Source: Litomosoides sigmodontis
Taxonomy: Eukaryota > Nematoda > Chromadorea > Rhabditida > Onchocercidae
Reading direction: 5' to 3'
Length of the DNA stretch: 64,000 bases
NCBI GenBank assembly: GCA_963070105.1
Contig: OY718805.1
Span: forward strand, 62,001-126,000
Below the pieces are notes generated by a model. It was given only the letters and a program-made list of their open reading frames with translations. It had not been told where the DNA came from and searched no databases. A program made the position numbers and the translations under genes. Below, piece after piece: positions 50,201-59,952 of the stretch. The stretch's first letter is position 1. Each line of letters begins with the position of its first letter.

Positions 50201-50876
50201 GGAAGCACTGAGCGGTGCAGTGTGGTTAAAGTATTCGCATTAGTTATATGGCCAGCGGGACAGTCACTATGGCCATGGTAGGGTAGACCAACCATCACGA
50301 AGTTCGTCGAAATTAGGACACTTCTTCCGTTTGATAACGAACTACTAGAAGTAGCTCGTTATCAAGCTGAACCGATTCATCCTGCAAAGCATGCAAGAAA
50401 TGCCTCTTAGGCTACTGAAATTCTTAATAAATGAAGATAAAGCGTTTGTACGCCACGTGAAGAGGGCTTAAAAGCGACTTCAGTCAATGACCACACACGG
50501 AAATCCTAAGGATGTTAGAAGAATGTTAGGTTCAGTTCCATGGTTCCCTAGGCAAAGCTTCTTCAAACTTGGCACTAAAAGTTACGTGAGAACTGGGAGC
50601 ATCGGTGACGCCACTTTTCAGTGTGAGAGGAATGTTTTTCGAGTGTGTTGGTTGGTTGTAGAGGTGACGATTGATTTTTAGCTGTCTTCCCGGTAGGTAC
50701 AATAATAAAATGCGAAGCGGAAGAGCGACGTTGACTAAGAAGAGGGGATAAATGAATATCTGAAATCGGCTATCGTTTACATAAACCGTTAACTTCAGCG
50801 TAAACTTCAATGAGCTCAACGATTCTGCGCTACAGATGTGTGGAGCATAACCGATATTGTGTGTGCGCTTGTCCAT
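47208..50876 (-). CDS. Multi-pass membrane protein of unknown family, 223 residues
   Basis: Six exons, all phases consistent: 50876-50701, 49060-48988, 48543-48403, 47884-47765, 47653-47588, 47303-47208. An in-frame stop lies 15 bases upstream of the ATG at 50876. Hydrophobic segments: IFIYPLFLVNVALPLRILLL (about 40-59), LAVLILLSLASA (about 84-95), LLWLIALATLSGSIFSHC (about 103-120), LMMTICAAVCVPLSTYC (about 136-152) and VFLALLCIFLATSFLFSLLI (about 167-186), with a polar loop (TTYQAEGDSSSTSY) between the last two. The tail YGRRPTSEASKSDEHRSLLS is Ser-rich and hydrophilic. The plan recalls tetraspan or MARVEL-type proteins, but I recognise no signature and propose no function. No single open frame covers more than one exon. 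Confidence 0.75.
48721..48806 (+). pseudogene. Lone exon-like fragment resembling translation initiation factor IF-2 domain II (mitochondrial type)
   Basis: Acceptor cttcctataattcag, then 86 bases reading GKVCTMTVQRGTLVKGAALV and AGTRWAR, then donor gtttcc. The IF-2 family signature in domain II is G-x-V-x-x-x-x-V-Q-R-G-T-L-x-x-G-x-x-(L/V)-V-A-G, which this matches very closely. I found no GTPase motifs and no neighbouring IF-2 exons on the plus strand from 42900 to 51600. It lies inside the second intron of the minus-strand multi-pass membrane gene (48544-48987). It is most likely a fragment of a duplicated MTIF2 gene; an exon of a widely dispersed intact gene cannot be excluded. Confidence 0.55.
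50205..50300 (+). repeat. tRNA-derived-looking segment (A-box-like)
   Basis: GCAGTGTGGTTAAAGTATTC resembles the D-arm/A-box region of a tRNA. A degenerate GTTCG element follows about 95 bases later. No full cloverleaf can be drawn, so it is at best a decayed tRNA or a SINE head. Confidence 0.3.
50331..50365. repeat. Hairpin with 10-bp perfect outer stem
   Basis: TTGATAACGA at 50331-50340 and TCGTTATCAA at 50356-50365, with an inner CTAC...GTAG stem separated from the outer one by a single mismatch. It lies just downstream of the tRNA-like segment. Confidence 0.7.
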
Positions 50877-51803
50877 GAAACGTGGACCTAATTAGCTAGA
50901 AAGCAGGAATGTATGTTATAGAAAAGTATGACTTGGAAGGAGTAATGTCACAGATCTTCCTGCCTTGCCCTCGAGAAGTTAGTAAATTCATTTCGCATTG
51001 CTTGACAACGTGGGAGCTTGAGATGTGATTCAGCGTAGCACTTAAAATCGATGTTTGTGAACTGGAGCGACATGGCGTTCTCGTTTTCTGTCTATCCACA
51101 GCCAGCCAGATACGTAAACCTTTCGCGGTAGAGAAGTTGCGCAAAAACCTCTCGCTTCGTCTTTCACGTCCATCGCAGCCCGTAAATTTCTCGCTTGCAG
51201 CGATGAGTTTTGAAGTTCAGTGACTGCGTGGAAAATTGACGCTGTTCTTTGTTGAGGCGAGGCAATCTCAAACAAACAAGCACTTAATGTAATGTAGCAA
51301 GAAGTTCTTTCTTCTCCTTCACACGTCTCCTACCGACGAACCGTTGTTCTACGCTGCGATCACCAGCGTGCCTAAGACAGGTGAAACTTCGCACTAGATG
51401 GATGCGTGTCTTCGGCCTCACTCACCTCCTCTACTGTCTACCGGTGCTGTGCTGTTTAGTAAGTGTCGGACATCTACTTCAAAATTGAAGTTGCCGCGCG
51501 CGCCCTGGTACATCATACTGCGATGCAGTCGACGGCCGACAGTCGCTTCTATTAATCGCTGCAGATCTCCCTCGCTCTCCTAGCCTCCACCTGGTCGGTT
51601 GACTTTTGCTAGCTCCATCTTCTTACTTTTTTAAGTGTCTCTCTGCGTGCCCTAAAATGCTAGTTGTCACTACAAAACCGAAGAGCGAAAAGGTGGGTGT
51701 GCTGTTTTTATCGATTGCTTTCTTCGACTACGTTTCCTTTCTTTTTCATTGCCATTTTCAATTTAGACTTACTTTCTCCTCAGAAGCAGCGAGCTCGTTG
51801 GAG
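50877..51803. other. Divergent intergenic region and SLBP leader
   Basis: Separates the minus-strand membrane gene (starting at 50876) from plus-strand SLBP, so it should contain both promoters. A segment ending at donor gtgggt (51693) and joining acceptor tctcctcag (51782) is probably an untranslated first exon of SLBP. Its ATG at 51657 is out of phase with the downstream coding frame. Confidence 0.4.
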
Positions 51804-54346
51804 ATGAATCTGGAAAGTGAAAAGAAGAAGAGGGAGAGGAAGTCCCAGGCTCCTGTGGATCAGGACAAAGGTGACGCCACCAATGATAACCCAAGCTCAG
51901 TAGCTGCCGAATGTCACTCATCCCCTGCACAAATCCGAGACTGCGAGCCAGCTGAATCAGCCGTGATAAGCGTCCAGTTAGGCGGTACGGCTGCTAACAA
52001 CAATACGTCGAAAAGTGTTAGTTCACCGTTCTACCATCATATTTTAAGACAATTTTCGTCATTGTCTTATTTGATCTCTTTTTAAGCTACACTCTTTTTT
52101 ATTGCAATTTCACCGTCTTATTATCAGCAACTGATAACGTTCCGTTATTGTGTACGTTTAATTCAAATAAAAAAAATAAGGTGTGCGGCGTATTTATGTC
52201 GAAATATTTCATGGGCCGACCTGATCCATCGCTTAGTGGTAAGGTAAGTCCATTCGATAAATCATGCTGCAATGTTCTGTGCAGCTGCTTTTTCTAAATC
52301 TCCCAATCAAAGCAGCATTCATTACCTCTCTCTTCCTGGACATGCAAAAAAAGTTTTTTGCAGTTGAAAATGCTTCTTGAGCAGCAGGAATACGAAAATA
52401 TGCGAACTACCTCATGGGCTGATCTGATGGAAGAGGAAGCAACAAAATTGGAATATCACTCGCAGCTAAAGAAAGGTAAACAGATTACAGAACTGGCGAA
52501 ACAGTCCATGGAGAGTGGTTGTATCGTTATGAGTTCTGATGAGGAGTATCCAAGTCCAGCAGTTGCTATCCAACAGCCAAATACGGAATGGCGTAAAACT
52601 AATCCACCAGAAAAACAAGGGACGAAATCCAGGTTAGAACATAAGATTCTTTTTAAAAAAATTCTCACTCTGAAGGTGTACTTCATTTTCGTTTTCTGGT
52701 GTTTGGAATTTATTTGAACTGGAACAATAAGCTGCGTAATTCATATATGCTAAACTGTATTAGACACAACCAGTCATTGTTGACGATTCTCTTCAGTCAC
52801 TGAAGAACAGAAGGATTCACGCTCAGGAAAAGTTCTGCTATGCTCAGCAACGAATTTCACGATAATCTTCGTTCACGATTTATATTCCCTAGCATTCACC
52901 ATGTGTGTGTAAGGATTCTGTAGTTTTGCTAGTTTCAGGTTTAAACACAATTCAGAGTTTGAGGAAGCTAGTCAGGCATTAGACACTAACAGTCAAGTCT
53001 CCGGAAAACTGGTATTTATGAAGTTATACATACAAAATTTTATTTTTTTTTAACAACACAGTTTAAATTAAGAGGTATTTTTTAAAAGTGCTAATTCTGA
53101 TAAAAGAAGTGATTTTTATCGTTTAGTTGCGTCGTGCTGTTAAGCGAGAAAAAAAACAAGGAGTTCATGCACTGCTTACAATGAGCACTGATGATGAGGA
53201 GGGTCCAACATCTTCGAAATATCAGAAAAGAAGAAGAAAAGATGTGCATAGGGAAAGGATTGTTTATGAAGCTAACAATTCAAGATTCAACTCTAAAGAT
53301 TTACCTCTTAGTGGTCCTAGACGTTCTAGTAGAGAAAGGTTTGTTATTTGTTATTGGTTTCTTATTCTTTTCCAAGGGTCTCAAATTACCGCTTTTTTTT
53401 TGCAAAAGGTCAATAAACAATAAGAATATGACAGTTACAGCTCATCCGGAAGCAGTGCTAGTGTTACTTCCACATTACGCATTAAAGAGAGTTGGACAGA
53501 ACCAAAACTTGGTTGGTGCAGAAACGAAACTATTCTTCTGAGACGTTCGAAGGTACCAATTTTGTATTATTTGTTGCATTCTCGCCACACTGGATATAAA
53601 AAAACTTCAGCTTTACAAACGTACTACTAAAATTAGAAAAATAATCATTTTGTTAAGGAAATTGAAAAAGCAAAAGAGAAACCAGTATACATGAAATATC
53701 TTGCGAAAGTACCACGACATGCTCGAACGAAAAATATGCCAAAAACTCCGAACAAATATATCCAATATTCTCGTCGGTCGTGGGACAAGCAGGTTGTCTT
53801 TAGATTTTCTTAGTATTATAGTTTAAATGGTTTCAAAGCAAACTTTCAACAGAGCTATTCACGCAAATCAAAGTTCATATACCTCAGGTGCGTCTGTGGA
53901 AGCGACGATTATATGAATGGGCTGGTGAGGAACCAACTGAAAGCTGCTGTAGTTTAAGTGAATCTACAGCTGATGACATTTCCGATAGTGAGACGGCACT
54001 CTCATTTCCGTCTACTCTGGTGTCGGATGAAAATAGATCATCTTTGGATGAAATCAAGGTTATACAATACTGTTAATTGTAAATTTCAGTGATTAATGCC
54101 ACCTGTTATGTTATAGCATTATATTAACAGCATCCACAATGATGCTTTGCATATTTATTCTTCGTTGTATTTACTAACACTTTCATCCATCATCAGGTTG
54201 AGCAGGATGCAGCAGCTTCCCTTCTTGGTTATCTTGATATTGATACGCGAACTAATACACTAACAGTTATGAAGACTGATGACGAATCAACACTTAAAGG
54301 GACATCGCGGAGTGTTCTTGGACCTCGTGATTTTAGCCAGCTTTAG
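51804..54346 (+). CDS. SLBP: Histone stem-loop-binding protein (SLBP)
   Basis: Binds the 3' stem-loop of replication-dependent histone mRNA and drives its processing and translation (C. elegans CDL-1). Coding exons: 51804-52016, 52181-52243, 52364-52632, 52939-53011, 53127-53328, 53425-53552, 53658-53792, 53888-54058, 54197-54346; total 1,404 bases (467 residues). The RNA-binding domain spans the last part of exon 53425 to exon 53888 (about residues 300-375): ETILLRRSKEIEK, YLAKVPRHART, the TPNK phosphorylation motif in MPKTPNKYIQYSRRSWD, and RLWKRRLYEWAGEE. The long N-terminal half is acidic, Ser-rich and unlike other SLBPs as far as I can see. Two sites are weak: acceptor aaaaaaataag (52180) and acceptor aacaataag (53424). 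The latter needs the donor at 53328 (gtagag) rather than the stronger-looking one at 53338. The start is the first in-frame ATG of exon 2. Confidence 0.9.
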
Positions 54347-57300
54347 CTCTGGCTTTTGATAGTGTTCTTATGCTAGTGGTTTATTTAGCTTTTACCTGAG
54401 ATCAAATTTCCGAGTGATATTTCAAAACCATTAGTTTTGTATTCTATGCAGAAACATTTCCTGTTTGATCAGTATATGGGAAGAATTTTGTACAATCACA
54501 TGGTGTGTATGTGTGTGTTTATACCAAAAATATTATTAAAATCAATTATAAGAAGTCCACGCCATGATAACTGATTTTAATAATATAAAATATCAGTGAA
54601 ACAAATATTTCCACTTGTGATAAGATATCTTTGTAACTGCACGAACAGCTTACTAACTGACGTAAGCGTAGATTTTTCGAATTAATGCTTGTCATTTTTT
54701 TTCAGTTCTTCAGTTGAACTTTAGAATTCTACTTATTTGTTGTAGCGCACATATTAATTGACCTGTTCGCTGGTTATTTTATGTGATTGATCTTCTCATA
54801 GTGGAATTTTACCATGCTGCAATAAGGCCCTAATTTATACTTGAAACTTGAGAATGAGAATGTGCAATTACTGTTGTTTTAAAGTTGTTTTCTTTTCGTA
54901 GTTATAGAATATGATTCTTTCTTATTTTACTTTGCATTTTATTTTATCATCTTTCCTGCACACTCTCTTTTTGCATGATTTGAATCGAAATAAAATCTTG
55001 TGCGAGTTGGAAAAGGAACGGAGTATATTGCATATGTGTTAATGGTTGATACTAATCAGGTGGTTGTTCCTGGTCTTTTTTCCTGTTTTTAAGAAAAAAC
55101 TGTAGAAAAATGTTCAAAAGTTGGGGCTGAAGAGTGTGTCGTCTTTTAATTTTAACTGTACGAGGATGACAGGACATATTTAACTTCTGTTTGTTTCTTT
55201 TTTAGTCGTCTTTGAACTAGTTAGTATGAAACAATGTTTTTGAAGTGGATTGAATTAAATCAACAGTTATGGGGAAGATAGACAATTGATTCTAACAATT
55301 TAAGTAGAACTCAGATGTGTCTTAAGTGCAGCGTGAGTGCGTCAGTGTTATCATTTTTAAACTGAAATTGAAGGAGCGCGGGAAGGCATGCAGAGTAAAA
55401 ATGATTTTCGGAGAAAGAGTGGGTAGAGAATCATTTCATCATCTTCATGCTTAATGTGAGCACTTGACTTGCAGTCTTCTCGAATTGGGGCTTAATATGT
55501 CTTTTTCCTCATAATCATATTTGTTTCTTTCGTTTAAATAGGGATTAAAATTCTTGCTTTTATTGTGCATCCTGAAATGGCGATATATGAAAATATGAGG
55601 AATGACTTCAGCAATTCAGACCGTCGTTTCAGAGCCACCTTTCAAACAAATTATGCTGTTGGTGATTAAGAGTGGGCTTGATCAGTTGGCGAAAAGCGCC
55701 CCTTCCGGTACCGAACTACTAACTATTCCGTTCTTACACTGTCAAAAGATGCTTGAGGCGAGTCTTCCATTAGGTTAAAATCCCTGAAAATTTTAAACTT
55801 TAATATGCTCTTTTTTAATATTCAGTTGTGTGAACTGATTATCTATCTATTTATGCTCCACTGTCCAGTTGACTAGTCGCTCTGATGACCACTAACACTC
55901 CCAATGCATTTACATCCAGCCAGTTAGTTATTCATCGATAAGTCTTGCAGTGATAAGTATGTTGGTAGGAATTTGTTTTGGACTACTCTCTCTACGAATA
56001 CACTCATTTCACATTGTCAGTAAATCTTAGAAATATGCTGTGTATCCATTTAGTCAAAGGACGTTAATTCAAAATTCTTTTTTGCCCTATCTAAATTGAA
56101 GTAAATTTGTTTTTCAGATAACAAGAAGTGTTGATTAATTCGTCCACGTCTTTTGCTATCGTCTACTTTATTTGTAATCACAAAGGTACACTTATTATTC
56201 AGTGGTCAACCACTTGCTCTCAGCAGTGAAAATTTCACATACGTAAAAGTGAGCTATCCGACGTTAATTCAAGACCGCCACTGAAAATTAAGTATGGTTT
56301 TACAATAAGCTCCACATTTGTTTAGCTGAAGCTGAAAAAAACACGTTTCATAATTTAGTCAAAATAGCAGTAAACAGTAATATAGGAATGTTTCTTTCAA
56401 ACTAGAGAGAATTACTTCATCATCGAACTCATCTCACTTCTCTCGCCTTTGTATCATTTCCAGGAGCGCAGCTATGTTAAATTTTGCAGAACAGCAAACA
56501 ACCTGATATTTATTTCGGACAACATTCACATGATTAGGTGCACAGCATGCAGCTCTTCACGATCATTTTTTTTTACATGCTTCGAGAACAAGTCGTTCCA
56601 CAGCTACGTCTTATTATTTATTTGTCGGTTTGGAAGAAGTGTTGGAAAGCGTACACGGTTGAAGGAATAGATGCATGGTTTCGAAGTAAGGAATTGACTT
56701 TGACTTGCTAGACCATAGGTTCTTTGCAAACAACTTGCGCTGCATTAATTAACTGTTGTTTGCGTGATCGTAATGGTCCATTTTTCTTTATTAAACTTGG
56801 AAGATTATTCGGGAATCGCGAGATGGCCAGCGATAGGACAGGTAAATCTAATTTCCTGTTTTCAAACATTAGTGGCATAAGCTGTTAGAGTGTTACCGAC
56901 GCAACCGGAATTAAAACGGTACCTTTTAACTTCGTGATTGTCACTAAAATTAGCAAAAAGTTTCGAATGCTCATTTCTCACAATATGAGCCTCAAAGATC
57001 TTAATAAATTTGAAACTTATGTCTATTTTCTTTCATGCCGCTAAAATTGCAGCTGCGTTTTGACACTCCGTTCAGTGAAACTCCTGTTGATCTTCTATAC
57101 TTCTGAACGATATGCGTCATTGCAGCAAATCCGTCACTTAATCTCGCGGGATGTAGGTTGCTGTGTTACTTATCAAGAACTAACCACAGCTGATGTTAAG
57201 GAATGGCCGATTGTTAGCTATTTGTATGACGAGACCCAGCTTTATCAAACGACATAAAGTATAGTGGAGCACGAGACAATCAAAATCAGACATCTTCCGT

Positions 57301-57774
57301 CGAACGAGTTGGCTAATGATCAACCGATAGTTGAGGATAGTTGATCTGATGAGGATAATTTGTGCGTTATTAATGCATTTTGCGCTTCATATGACTGTAG
57401 TATCGCTATGTCACGTGACCGTCAAGATTGCAATATTTTACTATATTTTTCCGGAAATGATTTCATATCTCTGAGTCGTATTGCAATTGGAGCAATGAGT
57501 AATGAACGATGTGAATTTTCGCTTGTAGTGCGAAGGAAGTAAAATGATTGGAATTGCTGCACTTTTTAATCTTTCTTACATCACTTCTTCGACAGTCAAG
57601 CGCAGTTGCTCACAGCGTCACCTCCCGCCTCTGTTTCCTTTGTGGTGAATGGATGACAAAGGTTTTAAGCCGTTAACTGTTCTCTTTCTTCGGGATTCAA
57701 GCAACTTCTTTCTGCTTGAAGGCGATAATGCGCGATGTCTGCAAGTATTTTTCCGGGAAACGAAGGGCGGATGT
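54347..57774. other. SLBP 3' flank and intergenic region
   Basis: AT-rich, with an AATAAA near 54989. Exon-like pieces on the plus strand include an ATG at 56823 running into donor gtaaat (56841), and 57127-57257 after acceptor cgtcattgcag, open to a stop. They do not join in phase and match no family I know. Confidence 0.4.
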
Positions 57775-57848
57775 GCACTGAGGCAGGACTCGAACCTGCA
57801 GTAAGGAGAGGAAAGCGATACATTGTCCCTCAGGCCGTAGGACCATGC
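57775..57848 (-). other. Degenerate tRNA relic or SINE head
   Basis: On the minus strand a perfect B-box GGTTCGAGTCC (57796-57786) sits in a perfect 5-bp T-stem (GCAGG/CCTGC), and an A-box-like TACGGCCTGAGGGA (57838-57825) lies at normal tRNA spacing. The anticodon stem does not pair, and the acceptor stem pairs at only three or four of seven positions, so it is not a functional tRNA as written. Confidence 0.6.
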
Positions 57849-58332
57849 AGTGTGAATGTCGGTGACTATTAGTTCGCTATGAGAGATGCGGCCCAAATGT
57901 GCTGCTGATAGCTGGGTGCTTTGCGTCACAGAAGAAAGAGATAAAATCGGAGAGAGATTTTGATGTCATGCGATGCATGCACTTGCCAGCGGTATCGTTG
58001 ATAACTTCCCGCTTTCAAGTGATCGCTTTCAAATCAGGAAGTGGACCCGCACCAGCGCGTCAGTACAGTACTTGATTTCTGTGCTTGTTGCTGAGAAGGG
58101 AGAGAGAAATTTTTTGGGGACGGATGAAGGGAAGGAGCAAGTGGTGGCGAGCGGAGAAGGAAGGACAGGGAGGGGATGCGGGAGCGAATTCGGGTCATCC
58201 AAAGGCTGCTCCCGCGACTTGTTCAGCAACTATACATCCCCAAAAATGGTTTGTTTATCCCCGAATGCCCCCTACGAATTTGCGAATTCCTCATTTTTTC
58301 TTCCTCTCAATGAATTTCGTTACTCTGCCTAC

Positions 58333-58333
<1 letters not shown>

Positions 58334-58401
<68 letters not shown>
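58334..58401. repeat. (CTG)n trinucleotide repeat, about 22 units
   Basis: A near-pure CTG/CAG run. It lies outside any coding exon I can support; poly-Ala, poly-Cys and poly-Gln frames across it are artefacts. Confidence 0.97.
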
Positions 58402-58402
<1 letters not shown>

Positions 58403-59859
58403 GTTCCTCACCCTCACCGCCCGATACTAAGGAATAGCAGTAAGAATAGATGATAGATGATATTAATTTCATAGCAAAGGCAATGATATTTATTGCTAAA
58501 GGTAATAATATTTTCCTAATAGTATGGTATGTCATTAAAGAAATGAGTGCTATCGCTGTCATCACTTTTCCAAATTAGGAGTTGTCGAAACTAGTAGTAG
58601 TTCGGAGGTCAACGACTAGTAGTGAAGAGTGTGAGCGCATATAACAGAGTAACGATGGAACCAATCGCAGCACTGAAAAATGGTATTTCTCAACTACCAG
58701 GGCACTTTAACCTCAAACTTGATGGCTTCCTATTAACATGCCCTTCTTCAACTGTTTCATTCGACGCATTCTCTCTGACAAGTCGAGATGATGTTTGAGC
58801 ATCTGAATTTCCGGGACCGGAAGAACCGGTTTGCAGTTGGGGAGAGCTGATTCTATTCAACAGGCGTAACTGTCAACCGGACTTACTGCTCTTTGATTCC
58901 ATCTGTCAAACGCAGCTCCTGAACATTCTCCCAGTGACCGGAGCGAGGAAAAAGGATTGGTGTATTTTAGGCTTTTTCAACCAATGCAACAACTAACGGC
59001 ATGTGGCAGAAACCTGTTTACACTATCTTTTAAAATGATCATGTATTTCAGCAATTGATTCTTCTCGCTGGGATTTTTGCGTAATTTATTCTGTCGTCTT
59101 ATCCTTTGCGTAATCTCCGCTGTCATCATTTCTAGTCGGTGAAGGAAAGATTGTGAAGAGAGATGAGAGTCACCTGAGGTTTCGAGGATAGTTCGTAACG
59201 CACATAATCGATGTCGGTCCAGAAGGCGTGAGAACATCCTCCAGGAGTTTATAATATGACATTTCGTTTAGGACTATTAATTACATAGGCAATGGGTCCG
59301 TTTGCTTCAGGGAAGAGATGAATGATCACTCCCTAACTCAGACGTTGTGAAGTGAACAGTTATTCAATTATTGACTCGAAATTTTATTTCATATTGTCTC
59401 TTCTTTGAATTTGAAAATCAGGAAATTATCCCAAATGCTCTATTAAATCGCGTCATTTTTTTGCTGCTACAAGTCTAAAACCGATTTCATAGGATACGTT
59501 GCTCTAACCTTCTCCTTGCTATACAACAGATCATAATCGGAAAAAAGGAATTCAACTACTTGTGGTTTAGCGTCATAGATCTTAATTAGCAAACCCTTCT
59601 TTCGATCTTCCTATCTATCTCTTCATTATTCCTTTACTTGTTTGTTTTCTCATAGCTTCTGAAACCGTTTTATTTGCTCTTGTAAATGTAACAGTTACTC
59701 CACGGACACCTTCAATTCAAGCTATTTTTGTTTTCTTTCCTCTCATTCGCTGCCTGACACTTATCTGTCGGTGATCATTATTTTGTTTCTTCTGCTGATT
59801 TTTCAATTCACTCCATTCTGATCGTTCTATTCATCGCACGCTAAACCTCATCCATAATT

Positions 59860-59887
59860 GGGTGGGGGAGGGGGGGGGAAGGGGGGT
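59860..59887 (+). promoter_or_regulatory. G-quadruplex-like G-tract upstream of the NRF-6-like gene
   Basis: Runs of 3, 5, 9 and 6 G separated by one or two other bases, ending about 65 bases before the start codon. A role in transcription is inference. Confidence 0.5.
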
Positions 59888-59952
59888 GCGATTCTGTGAA
59901 AAAGACTAATTAATAATACTTCTGACTTATTTCAGCTGACCCGTGGCAATCA

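Larger units (their letters stand above)
57849..59952. other. Upstream region of the NRF-6-like gene
   Basis: No supportable exon. It contains the CTG repeat and a G-rich tract close to the start of the gene. An acceptor (acttatttcag) ends at 59935, 17 bases before the ATG at 59953, a likely trans-splice or leader junction. Confidence 0.45.

Noticed and set aside
51606..51803. SLBP start at the ATG at 51657
   Set aside because: The exon it belongs to ends in phase 0, but the next exon is open in the coding frame only in phase 1. The ATG at 51804 is preferred.
57973..58565. Frames with poly-Cys, poly-Ala and poly-Gln runs, one of 154 codons
   Set aside because: The homopolymer blocks are the CTG repeat read in three frames; the flanks show no family resemblance.
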